Source: an uncultured Cohaesibacter sp.
Lineage (GTDB): Bacteria; Pseudomonadota; Alphaproteobacteria; Rhizobiales; Cohaesibacteraceae
Reading direction: 5' to 3'
Length of the DNA: 64,000 nucleotides
Assembly: GCF_963682185.1 (NCBI RefSeq)
Contig: NZ_OY821667.1
Coordinates: 4,601,501-4,665,500, forward strand
A model generated the notes under the pieces. The model ran no database searches. It worked only from the letters and a program-made list of their open reading frames with translations, and was not told the origin of the DNA. Both the position numbers and the translations under genes were made by a program. This document shows positions 26,488 through 34,163 of this stretch, piece after piece. Each line of letters starts with the position of its first letter. Within the stretch, counting starts at the first letter, position 1.

Positions 26488-27987
26488 TCAGGTTCCGCAA
26501 TAGCTGACAAAGGGGCCGAAATCGCTCGGGGCAGGGCGGGCATAGTCTTCCAGCCCCTTGCGCTCTTCATAGGGATTGGCGAGCACATCAAGCAATTGTC
26601 GCACTTCGCTGAGGTCGGCGAAGTCCTCCGCCTTTTGCAAGGCCGCCTCGACCAGATGGTTGCGCGGAATATAGATCGGGTTCACCTTGGACATCGCTTC
26701 GGCAATCGCGTCTGCCTGGCGGCCTTCTTCTTCCAGCCTTGCCTGCCAGTCCTTCAGCCATCCGGCGATGGCTTCCGGGTCATCAAACAATGCCAGAAGA
26801 GCCACTTTGCCTTCGGTGCTCACAAGGCTGTCGCCAAGGCGGCGGAAAAAGAGCGTGAAGTCAACATGCTCACCTTGCAGGGTGCCCATCAGAATCTGGA
26901 TAAGGGCCGTGTCCTTGCCTTCTGCTGACGCAAGGCCGATTTTGCGGCCCATACCTGTGAGCCACGCCTGTTTGTAGCTGGCCATATACTCCGTGAGCGC
27001 ATCAGTGAGCAGTTCGGCGGCGCGATTCTCGTCATCTGGTGCGATTAGAGGCACCAGCGTTTCTGCAAAGCGGGCCAGATTCCACTGCCCGATCTGGGGC
27101 TGACTGCCATAGGCATAGCGCCCGTTGCGGTCAATCGAGCTGAAGACCGTGGCGGAATCATACTGATCCATGAAGGCACAAGGGCCGTAGTCGATGGTTT
27201 CGCCGGAAAGGGCAACATTGTCGGTATTCATTACCCCGTGAATGAAACCGACCTGCATCCATTGCGCAATCAGCTTTGCTTGCCGTCGGGCTACGGCTTC
27301 AAACAGAGCCAGATAGCGGTTCTCCTTGTCCATCAGCTCTGGATAATGGCGCATGATGGTGTAATCGGCCAGTTTGCTCACGCCGTCCCATGCTCCTCGT
27401 GCTGCGAAAAACTGGAACGTCCCGACGCGAATATGGCTCGATGCCACGCGCGCCAGAACAGCTCCGGGCTTAAGGCCCTGCCGACGGATCTGTTCTCCCG
27501 TTGTTACGGCAGCAAGGGCGCGTGTGGTCGGGATGCCGAGCGCATGCATGGCTTCCCCCATGATATATTCCCGCAAAACCGGGCCAAGCACCGCCTTGCC
27601 ATCGCCGCCACGGGAAAAGGGCGTACGGCCCGAGCCCTTCAGCTGAAGATCAAAACGCTGTCCTTCAGTATCGAGCAATTCGCCAAGCAACAGCGCACGG
27701 CCATCTCCCAACTGGGGTGAGAAACCGCCAAATTGGTGCCCCGCATAGGCCTGTGCGACCGGTTCAGAGCCTTCGGCTGTCTCACTGCCAGCAAGGATTG
27801 CGGCCAATGTCTCGTCAGAAGCATCCAGTGACAAGCCAAGCTGTTCTGCAAGGGCCTCGTTGAGTAGGGCAATCCGGGGCTTTGGTGCCTGTTCGCCCTG
27901 CCATGGCACATAGAACCCTTCCAGCGAGCGTGCAAAGCTGTTGTCAAAGGCAAATGTTGGGGCTGGGCGTGTGTTTGGCTGGGCCAT
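26488..27987 (-). CDS. selO: protein adenylyltransferase SelO (YdiU family)
   Basis: SelO is a pseudokinase-fold enzyme that transfers AMP from ATP to hydroxyl side chains of other proteins, linked to redox stress. Visible family blocks are the N-terminal FDNSFARSLEGFYVPW, then AYAGHQFGGFSPQLGDGRA (glycine-rich loop), GRTPFSRGGDGKAVLGPVLRE, and NTDNVALSGETIDYGPCAF with the catalytic Asp and metal-binding residues. At 499 residues it is full length, ending in the family's CGT tail rather than a CxxU selenocysteine. It is divergent from the molybdoenzyme gene at 28162, with 174 bases between. Confidence 0.94.
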   Translation of the reverse strand: MAQPNTRPAPTFAFDNSFARSLEGFYVPWQGEQAPKPRIALLNEALAEQLGLSLDASDETLAAILAGSETAEGSEPVAQAYAGHQFGGFSPQLGDGRALLLGELLDTEGQRFDLQLKGSGRTPFSRGGDGKAVLGPVLREYIMGEAMHALGIPTTRALAAVTTGEQIRRQGLKPGAVLARVASSHIRVGTFQFFAARGAWDGVSKLADYTIMRHYPELMDKENRYLALFEAVARRQAKLIAQWMQVGFIHGVMNTDNVALSGETIDYGPCAFMDQYDSATVFSSIDRNGRYAYGSQPQIGQWNLARFAETLVPLIAPDDENRAAELLTDALTEYMASYKQAWLTGMGRKIGLASAEGKDTALIQILMGTLQGEHVDFTLFFRRLGDSLVSTEGKVALLALFDDPEAIAGWLKDWQARLEEEGRQADAIAEAMSKVNPIYIPRNHLVEAALQKAEDFADLSEVRQLLDVLANPYEERKGLEDYARPAPSDFGPFVSYCGT

Positions 27988-28161
27988 AAAACTATCCGGT
28001 CTCTTCCTGTGGCGTTGGCTAAGGGTTTTCCGTTATCTTTCTTATATAAGGTGTTCGGGCCGGCTTTTACAATCGCTTGCCTAGCAGGCCCGCAAAATGC
28101 TAGCGATGAAAGCAACATACTTTCGCTGTATAAACCAATCCTGCCGCAAGAGATGATCACC

Positions 28162-30420
28162 ATGAAATACACCGCTGCGCACTGGGGTGCCTATGAAGTC
28201 CACGACAACGCACTCAAACCGGTCGCGGATGATCCCGCACCCTCGCGCATCGGCAAGGGCTGGCTCAGTGCTTCGCGTAATCTTGATAGCCGCATTCTAA
28301 AGCCTGCGATCCGCAAGGGCTGGCTGGAAGGCGATGGCGGGGCCAAGCGCTGCGATGATGATGTCTTTGTTGAAGTCAGTTGGGACGAGGCCGCCGCCCG
28401 CGTGGCCGAAGAACTGATCCGCATCAGCAAGACCCATGGCAACAGCGCAATCTATGGCGGGTCTTATGGTTGGGCGAGCGCCGGGCGCTTCCATCATGCG
28501 CAAAGCCAGTTAAAGCGCTTTCTCAATCTGGCGGGCGGTTTCGTTCGGGCGCGGGAAACCTATTCTCATGCGGCAGGCGAGGTGCTCATTCCTCACATTC
28601 TGGGCATGTCTCAAGGACAGTTTCAGGACCAGATGACCAGTTGGGCCCATATCAACGAGCATTGCAGCATGCTTGTTGCTTTTGGCGGAATTTCCGGGCG
28701 TCCGGCGCAGGTTGCCTCTTCTGGCACAGCGCGGCACCAGACTGAGCAGTGGCTCAGCCAGATGAAAGGCCGCATGGTCAATGTCTCGCCGCAAAAGAGC
28801 GACATGCCCAATGCGGAGTGGTTCTCCATCCGCCCAGGCACGGACGCTGCGCTCATGCTGGCGCTTTGTCATACTCTGCTGGTGGAAGGCCTGCATGATG
28901 AAGCCTTCCTGCAAAAATATACTTCCGGCTGGCCAAAGTTGCGTGCCTATCTGCTCGGGGAGACGGGCGAGGAAGCCAGAAGCGCCGACTGGGCCGCCGC
29001 CATCTGTGATGTCGCGCCTGAGGCGATCCGCCAATTGGCCCGCGATATGGCCGCTAGTCGCACCATGATCAATGTGGCGTGGGGCGTTCAGCGCACGGAT
29101 CATGGCGAACAGCCGATCTGGGCCGGTCTGGCGCTCGCTTGCATGTTGGGACAAATCGGGCAGAAGGGCACCGGTTATGGTTTCGGCTATGGCTGCGTGG
29201 CCTCCATCGGGCGCTCCACCAAGAATATGGCATGGCCTTCCATTCCGCAGGGCAAAAACCCGATTGATGAATTCATTCCCGTTGCCCGCGTCACCGACAT
29301 GTTGCTGCATCCGGGTGAAAGCTATCAGTATAATGGCACGGTGCGCACCTATCCCGATATCCATATGGTGCTCTGGTCTGGCGGTAACCCCTATCACCAT
29401 CATCAGGATTTGCTCCGTCTCGAGAAGGGCTGGCAGAAGCCTGAAACCGTCGTCGTCTTCGAGCAGGGGTGGACAGCCACCGCTCGCCGCGCCGATATCG
29501 TGCTTCCCGCCACCACGCCGCTGGAACGCACGGACATCATGCTCAGCAAGACCGAACCATCTCTTATCTACATGTCGCCGGTGCATGAGCCGGTTGGCGA
29601 GGCCAGAGATGACCATGAAATCCTGCGTCTCATCGCGGCAAAAATGGGACTGGAAGAGGCTTTCACTCAAGGGCGTTCGCAGGAAGAGTGGCTGCGCTGG
29701 CTTTGGGATGGTTCCCGCACGCTCGCTCAGGAGCAGGGCATGGAGCTACCCGAGTTCGATCAGTTCAAACAGCAAGGTATTGTCCGGCTTGAAGATGCTG
29801 AGGAAACACGGATCGCGCTCGCCGACTATATCTCCGACCCGGAAAAGCACCCGCTCGGATCGGAAAGCGGCAAGATCACCCTGTTCAACGAGACCATTGC
29901 CTCTTTCGGGCTGGATGATTGTCCCGGTCACCCTGCTTGGCTGATGCCGGTAGAAAGCACCCTAAACGCGCCGCAAGGTGGGTTACATATGATTTCAGCC
30001 CAGTCAGACACGCGCTTGCACAGCCAGAATGATCAGGGCTCTGAATCTCTGCAAAGCAAGATAGAGGGGCGAGAGGTCTGCCGCTTGCATCCGGACACGG
30101 CCGCAGAACGTGGCATCAAAGAGGGGAGCATCGTCAGGCTTCATAATGCACGCGGGGCAACCTTTGCTGGCGTTCATTTTGATCCGGAGTTGCGGCGCGA
30201 TTGCATCGCCTTGCAGACGGGGGCCTGGTTTGATGCGGCAGAGGTGGAAGGGGCGCGTATGGATATCCATGGCAACCCCAATGCCCTCACAATCGATAAG
30301 GGTACATCCCGATTGGCGCAGGGCAATATCGGCCACACTGCCATTGTCTTCGTTGAACCATGGGAGAAGCCTTTGCCGCCTTTGTCTGTGTCCAGACAGC
30401 CCGAATTCCAGTCAGAATAG
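28162..30420 (+). CDS. molybdopterin-dependent oxidoreductase, biotin/methionine sulfoxide reductase-like
   Basis: A member of the DMSO-reductase family that binds a bis-molybdopterin guanine dinucleotide cofactor. No N-terminal Cys cluster motif and no Tat signal are present, so it resembles cytoplasmic BisC, which reduces biotin sulfoxide and free methionine sulfoxide. Ser135 in ETYSHAAGEV is the likely molybdenum ligand, as in DMSO and TMAO reductases. The molybdopterin-binding C-terminal domain spans about 610-740. I start at the ATG at 28162 (752 residues), which fits BisC's N-terminus; 28153 is a close alternative and the frame is open to 28009 without support. Neighbour selO is divergent, both being redox-stress enzymes. 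Confidence 0.87.
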   Translation: MKYTAAHWGAYEVHDNALKPVADDPAPSRIGKGWLSASRNLDSRILKPAIRKGWLEGDGGAKRCDDDVFVEVSWDEAAARVAEELIRISKTHGNSAIYGGSYGWASAGRFHHAQSQLKRFLNLAGGFVRARETYSHAAGEVLIPHILGMSQGQFQDQMTSWAHINEHCSMLVAFGGISGRPAQVASSGTARHQTEQWLSQMKGRMVNVSPQKSDMPNAEWFSIRPGTDAALMLALCHTLLVEGLHDEAFLQKYTSGWPKLRAYLLGETGEEARSADWAAAICDVAPEAIRQLARDMAASRTMINVAWGVQRTDHGEQPIWAGLALACMLGQIGQKGTGYGFGYGCVASIGRSTKNMAWPSIPQGKNPIDEFIPVARVTDMLLHPGESYQYNGTVRTYPDIHMVLWSGGNPYHHHQDLLRLEKGWQKPETVVVFEQGWTATARRADIVLPATTPLERTDIMLSKTEPSLIYMSPVHEPVGEARDDHEILRLIAAKMGLEEAFTQGRSQEEWLRWLWDGSRTLAQEQGMELPEFDQFKQQGIVRLEDAEETRIALADYISDPEKHPLGSESGKITLFNETIASFGLDDCPGHPAWLMPVESTLNAPQGGLHMISAQSDTRLHSQNDQGSESLQSKIEGREVCRLHPDTAAERGIKEGSIVRLHNARGATFAGVHFDPELRRDCIALQTGAWFDAAEVEGARMDIHGNPNALTIDKGTSRLAQGNIGHTAIVFVEPWEKPLPPLSVSRQPEFQSE

Positions 30421-30481
30421 CGGTGTGATACACTGCTCGGCTGGTGTGAATGATCGCGTAAATGCAGGAAAAACAATGAAA

Positions 30482-30541
30482 AAACGCATGCTATGCGTTT
30501 GGCGCAAGGCAGAATTTGCAGATAAGCACTTTTTGCTTATC
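30482..30541 (+). repeat. two perfect hairpins in the leader of a small gene
   Basis: The first is AAACGCAT-GCT-ATGCGTTT (30482-30500) and the second GATAAGCA-CTTTT-TGCTTATC (30521-30541). Both have eight-base perfect arms and lie 63-122 bases before the 51-codon gene. They may be regulatory RNA structures, or the first could end the molybdoenzyme transcript (T-run is short). Confidence 0.55.
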
Positions 30542-30603
30542 GGATTTGGCGCTATTGTGTCCTCAGTTGAAATGCTTAGAAAAACACGAAAGAGGATTAC
30601 AAA

Positions 30604-30759
30604 ATGTTTGATAGCATCAAAGGTGTTGCAGGAGCAGTTGGTAGCGTATTGATGGCAGTTCCCGCTGCATCCCGTATTTCCAGCGACATTCAGAGTGGCC
30701 GTCAGCCAAACGAACAAGACCTGTTCATTCTTGGCATCAGAGACAATTTCAACCACTAA
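30604..30759 (+). CDS. small hypothetical protein, 51 residues
   Basis: ATG at 30604 has AGAGGA seven bases upstream. The product opens MFDSIKGVAGAVGSVLMAV, a mildly amphipathic or membrane-seeking helix, then a polar segment with ISSDIQSGRQPNEQDL and a short C-terminus ending in NFNH. No domain is recognised, although proteins of this shape (helix, then a D-I-x-x-G-R-x-P-x-x-x-D-L stretch) occur as short orphans in Hyphomicrobiales, from memory. Two perfect hairpins stand in its leader. A competing frame from 30476 to 30652 overlaps it. Real gene status rests on the ribosome binding site and position. Confidence 0.55.
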   Translation: MFDSIKGVAGAVGSVLMAVPAASRISSDIQSGRQPNEQDLFILGIRDNFNH

Positions 30760-31202
30760 GTTGTCAGCCTGCAAACAGGCATACCAATCTTTCCTGCCCG
30801 GTTATACGGATCGGACAGTCGATACAGAGATGCACTCACCAGCCTCTTGGCTGGCTCGAAAGCCTCTCTAACCCGGATGACCAAACACAAAGCCCGTTCA
30901 GGGCAAAGCCTGACACAAAGTCAGTGCTGAAATTACGCCAAATCTGGCTCAGTTCGGTCATGCCCAAGCCCTTCATGAAGAAACAAACCTGCCTCTCTTA
31001 TGAGGCGTAAAAGGCTGCTTTTCCGGTCTGTCTTTGCACGCAGAAGCTCGTTCGTCCGGCAAACATGCCGTTAGAAGCCCATTGTTTCCATTCAATTTTC
31101 GTCGCTGATACATCAAGCATTGTGGTCAAGCGTGGCGTTCCGTCTTATTCTGATATCAAGCCTAGCGTATGGTGAAAATCAGAGCCGGAAGGACAGCCCC
31201 CG
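30760..31202. other. intergenic region with short hairpins
   Basis: GCCTG-CAAA-CAGGC (30767-30780) follows the small gene and may end its transcript, without a T-run. GCCTC-N6-GAGGC (30991-31006) is a second short hairpin. No gene was seen in these 443 bases; the mannosidase promoter should be in the last third. Confidence 0.4.
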
Positions 31203-33671
31203 ATGCCACAGCATTTTTCTTCGCTTACCACCGAGCAGCCCCTTCATGATGGATGGACGATCCGATGCCTGAGCAAGAGCATCGCGGATGGAGCTTCTGT
31301 GCCTTTTGCCGTGCCCGGTGATCTGCATTCGGCTCTTTTGAACGAAGAGCTGATACCCGATCCCTATTGGCGCGATACCGAAGAGAGCCTTGACTGGATT
31401 CACGAAAGCGAGTGGCAGGCCGAAACGTCTTTCCTGTTTGAGGGAGATCCGGCAGATCGCTATGCATTGAGCTTTTTCAACGTGGATTGCCATGCGATCA
31501 TCACGCTTAATCATGTCGAAATCGGGCGCTGTGAAAGCCAGTTCCTGCGCTATGATTTCATGCTCGGGGCAGCGCTTAAAAAGGGTGAAAATCTGCTATC
31601 CATACGGTTCCTCTCTAACAGCAAAGTGGCGCAGGCTTGCAAGGATGCCTTTCCTTTCCCCGTTCCCTACATCTTCTGGAACTGTCGCCTGCCTCATTAC
31701 AATTTCCTTCGCAAGGCGCAATGCCACGCTGGTTGGGATTGGAACATCGCCCTATCGCCGCTTGGCATTTATGGTGGCGTGACCCTCAAGCGTCTCGACA
31801 AGCTGCGCCTTGATGATGTGCTGGTGCGCCAGCACCATGAGCAAGGGAAGGTGCGTTTGGAACTGACCGCCTTTTACGAGGCATTCGAGCCTGCAGAATT
31901 GACGCTCGCCGCTAATTTCGACGGGCGCGTCATCAGTGACCTTGTCACCATTTGGCCCGGTGAGGGTAAGGCGACTCTGGAGATTGAGGTCAAAGAGCCG
32001 CAGCTCTGGTGGCCCGTCGGGCAGGGAAGCCAGCCCTTATATGACCTAACCGTCATGCTGGACGGTCAGAGCATAAACCGGCGGGTCGGCCTGCGCACTG
32101 TGGAGTTGGTGACAGACAAGGACGATATCGGATCGCGTTTTGCCTTGCGTATCAATGGTAGAGAGATCTTCGCTCGTGGTGCAAACTGGATACCCGGCGA
32201 CGCATTGCCAGCGCGCGCAACGCCCGAGAAGGTCCGTGATCTGCTGACCTCGGCTGTTGAGGCCAACATGAACATGGTTCGTGTCTGGGGCGGGGGGCAA
32301 TATGAGCAGGACTGGTTCTATGAACTCTGTTCGGAACTGGGCATCATGGTTTGGCATGACTTCATGTTTGCCTGCAATCTCTACCCCGCGGCCGATCATC
32401 ATTGGCTTGGTCTTGTGCGCGAAGAGGCGCGCCAGCAGGTGCGGCGGCTTTCCGGCCATCCCTGCATGACCCTATGGTGTGGTGACAATGAGCTGGTTGG
32501 CGCGATCAACTGGTTTGAGGAGAGCAAGAAGGATCGCGATCGCTATCTGGCCATGTATGAGCGGCTGAACTTTGCCCTTGAAGAATGCCTCACTCAGGAA
32601 GATCCGGGGATTCCCTTCTGGCCCTCTTCGCCCTCTATCGGGCCGCTCAATTTCGGTGATAGCTGGCATGATGACACTGCTGGCGATATGCATTTCTGGG
32701 ATGTATGGCACTCGGCCAAGGATTTTGAGCATTACCGCTCAGTGCGCCCGCGATTCTGCTCCGAGTTCGGTTTCCAGTCCTTCCCCTCCATGCGCGTGAT
32801 CGAGAGCTTTACCGAGCCGCAGGACCGCAATGTTTCATCCCCGATCATGGACGTGCATCAACGCAATGAGGGTGGGAACAGTCGCATCGTTGAGACGCTC
32901 GCTCGCTATTTCCGTTTTCCCGATGGTTTCCGGGATATGACCTATCTCAGTCAGATCGGGCAGGGACTGGCCATGAAGACGGCGATTGAATTCTGGCGCA
33001 GCAACAAACCACGCACCATGGGCACGCTCTATTGGCAATTGAATGACACATGGCCGGTGGCCAGCTGGTCAAGCCTTGAATATGGAGGCGGCTGGAAGTT
33101 GCTGCACTATATGGCAAGGCGCTTTTATGCGCCGGTGCTTGTCTCTGCTCAGCCGGACATAAAGAGCGGACAAGTGACACTGTGGGCGGTGAATGACATG
33201 CCGCTGCCCGTTAAGATTTTCATTCGCTTGGAAGCGGTGTCCATGACGGGTGCCGTGCGGGCCTTGGGAAACTGCACTCTTGAGGTGCCAACTGATCGCA
33301 GCATCGAGGCTATGGCCTTGTCGCATGAGGAGATCGGTGAGGATGCCATCCTGCACATCATCTGGAGCAGTGAAGACGGGGCCATTCAGGGCGAGAATGA
33401 CTATTGGCCCAAGCGCCCCAAAGACTATCACATCGGGCGGCCAACCATCACGGCCAAAGAGCTGACAACGCCGACCGGTGATAGCGAGATCGAGTTGCAA
33501 ACGGACAAGCCCGCTTTCTTCGTCTCCTACCATCATGGCGGGGATCGCCTTTATTCGGACAATTGTTTCACTCTGCTGCCCGGCCGGCCCAAGCGCCTGA
33601 CCATTTTGCGACAGCGTCGGTCCGGATTGCCACCGATTGAAGCGGAGGTGGACTTTTTAGAAGGATTTTAG
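31203..33671 (+). CDS. beta-mannosidase (GH2)
   Basis: This enzyme removes terminal beta-mannose residues, for example from mannobiose or from beta-mannan fragments. The 822 residues carry an N-terminal sugar-binding domain (about 15-200), an immunoglobulin-like domain, and a TIM barrel (about 300-610). Glu430 in LWCGDNEL is the acid/base and Glu521 in FCSEFGFQS the nucleophile, both in family context. WNCRLPHYNFLRKAQCHAGWDW is a mannosidase-specific block. No signal peptide is present, so it acts on imported oligosaccharide. It stands alone, with no transporter adjacent; uptake would be by one of the ABC systems elsewhere. Confidence 0.93.
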   Translation: MPQHFSSLTTEQPLHDGWTIRCLSKSIADGASVPFAVPGDLHSALLNEELIPDPYWRDTEESLDWIHESEWQAETSFLFEGDPADRYALSFFNVDCHAIITLNHVEIGRCESQFLRYDFMLGAALKKGENLLSIRFLSNSKVAQACKDAFPFPVPYIFWNCRLPHYNFLRKAQCHAGWDWNIALSPLGIYGGVTLKRLDKLRLDDVLVRQHHEQGKVRLELTAFYEAFEPAELTLAANFDGRVISDLVTIWPGEGKATLEIEVKEPQLWWPVGQGSQPLYDLTVMLDGQSINRRVGLRTVELVTDKDDIGSRFALRINGREIFARGANWIPGDALPARATPEKVRDLLTSAVEANMNMVRVWGGGQYEQDWFYELCSELGIMVWHDFMFACNLYPAADHHWLGLVREEARQQVRRLSGHPCMTLWCGDNELVGAINWFEESKKDRDRYLAMYERLNFALEECLTQEDPGIPFWPSSPSIGPLNFGDSWHDDTAGDMHFWDVWHSAKDFEHYRSVRPRFCSEFGFQSFPSMRVIESFTEPQDRNVSSPIMDVHQRNEGGNSRIVETLARYFRFPDGFRDMTYLSQIGQGLAMKTAIEFWRSNKPRTMGTLYWQLNDTWPVASWSSLEYGGGWKLLHYMARRFYAPVLVSAQPDIKSGQVTLWAVNDMPLPVKIFIRLEAVSMTGAVRALGNCTLEVPTDRSIEAMALSHEEIGEDAILHIIWSSEDGAIQGENDYWPKRPKDYHIGRPTITAKELTTPTGDSEIELQTDKPAFFVSYHHGGDRLYSDNCFTLLPGRPKRLTILRQRRSGLPPIEAEVDFLEGF

Positions 33672-34163
33672 GCTGATCAGCAACGGAACCGTCCATTAGC
33701 TATGTAAGTTAGTTATATCAGGTATGCATAATTATAAATTCAAGGAAGGGAAAAGAAGGAAATTTCAGGCAATTCACTGTTTGGTAAAATTAGTAACAGG
33801 ATTTTTAAATTAGGAAAAATTAGTTTTTCTCTAGGATTCCTGCCGGTTTCCGCCTGTCGGTGCGAAGCGAAATATGCCAATTTCAGCCCAAAACGGCAGG
33901 TTACGTAAAGCTCCGTAATTCGTCTTTGTCGTCAATACTATAAACTGTCTTTATCGCTAAGGCGGCCAGTATCGTTGCACGCAAAGGGTAACGGAGAGGA
34001 GCTGGCAGAGGAGGGCTTGCCTGTATGGCATGCAGGAGGCTTTTTCGCTGGAGCGGGGCGCGTGGCACCCGACTGGGCACGCGATAATCAACAAGTGGCG
34101 CAGATCTGACCGGGAGGAAAAAGCCTCGGAACGGGTTCGTGCGCCTGAAATACGGAGTAACAA
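33672..34163. other. long leader/control region of adhE
   Basis: These 492 bases hold no supported gene. Near the middle, TTACG (33901-33905) and CGTAA (33914-33918) form a dyad with an eight-base spacer, followed by an AT-rich TACTATAAAC (33936-33945) that could contain a -10. About 200 bases of probable leader follow to the start. No FNR or Rex consensus was seen. Confidence 0.5.

Noticed and set aside
30476-30652. 58-residue frame overlapping the 51-residue gene
   Set aside because: It has a weaker ribosome binding site, contains both hairpins inside the frame, and overlaps the better-supported gene.
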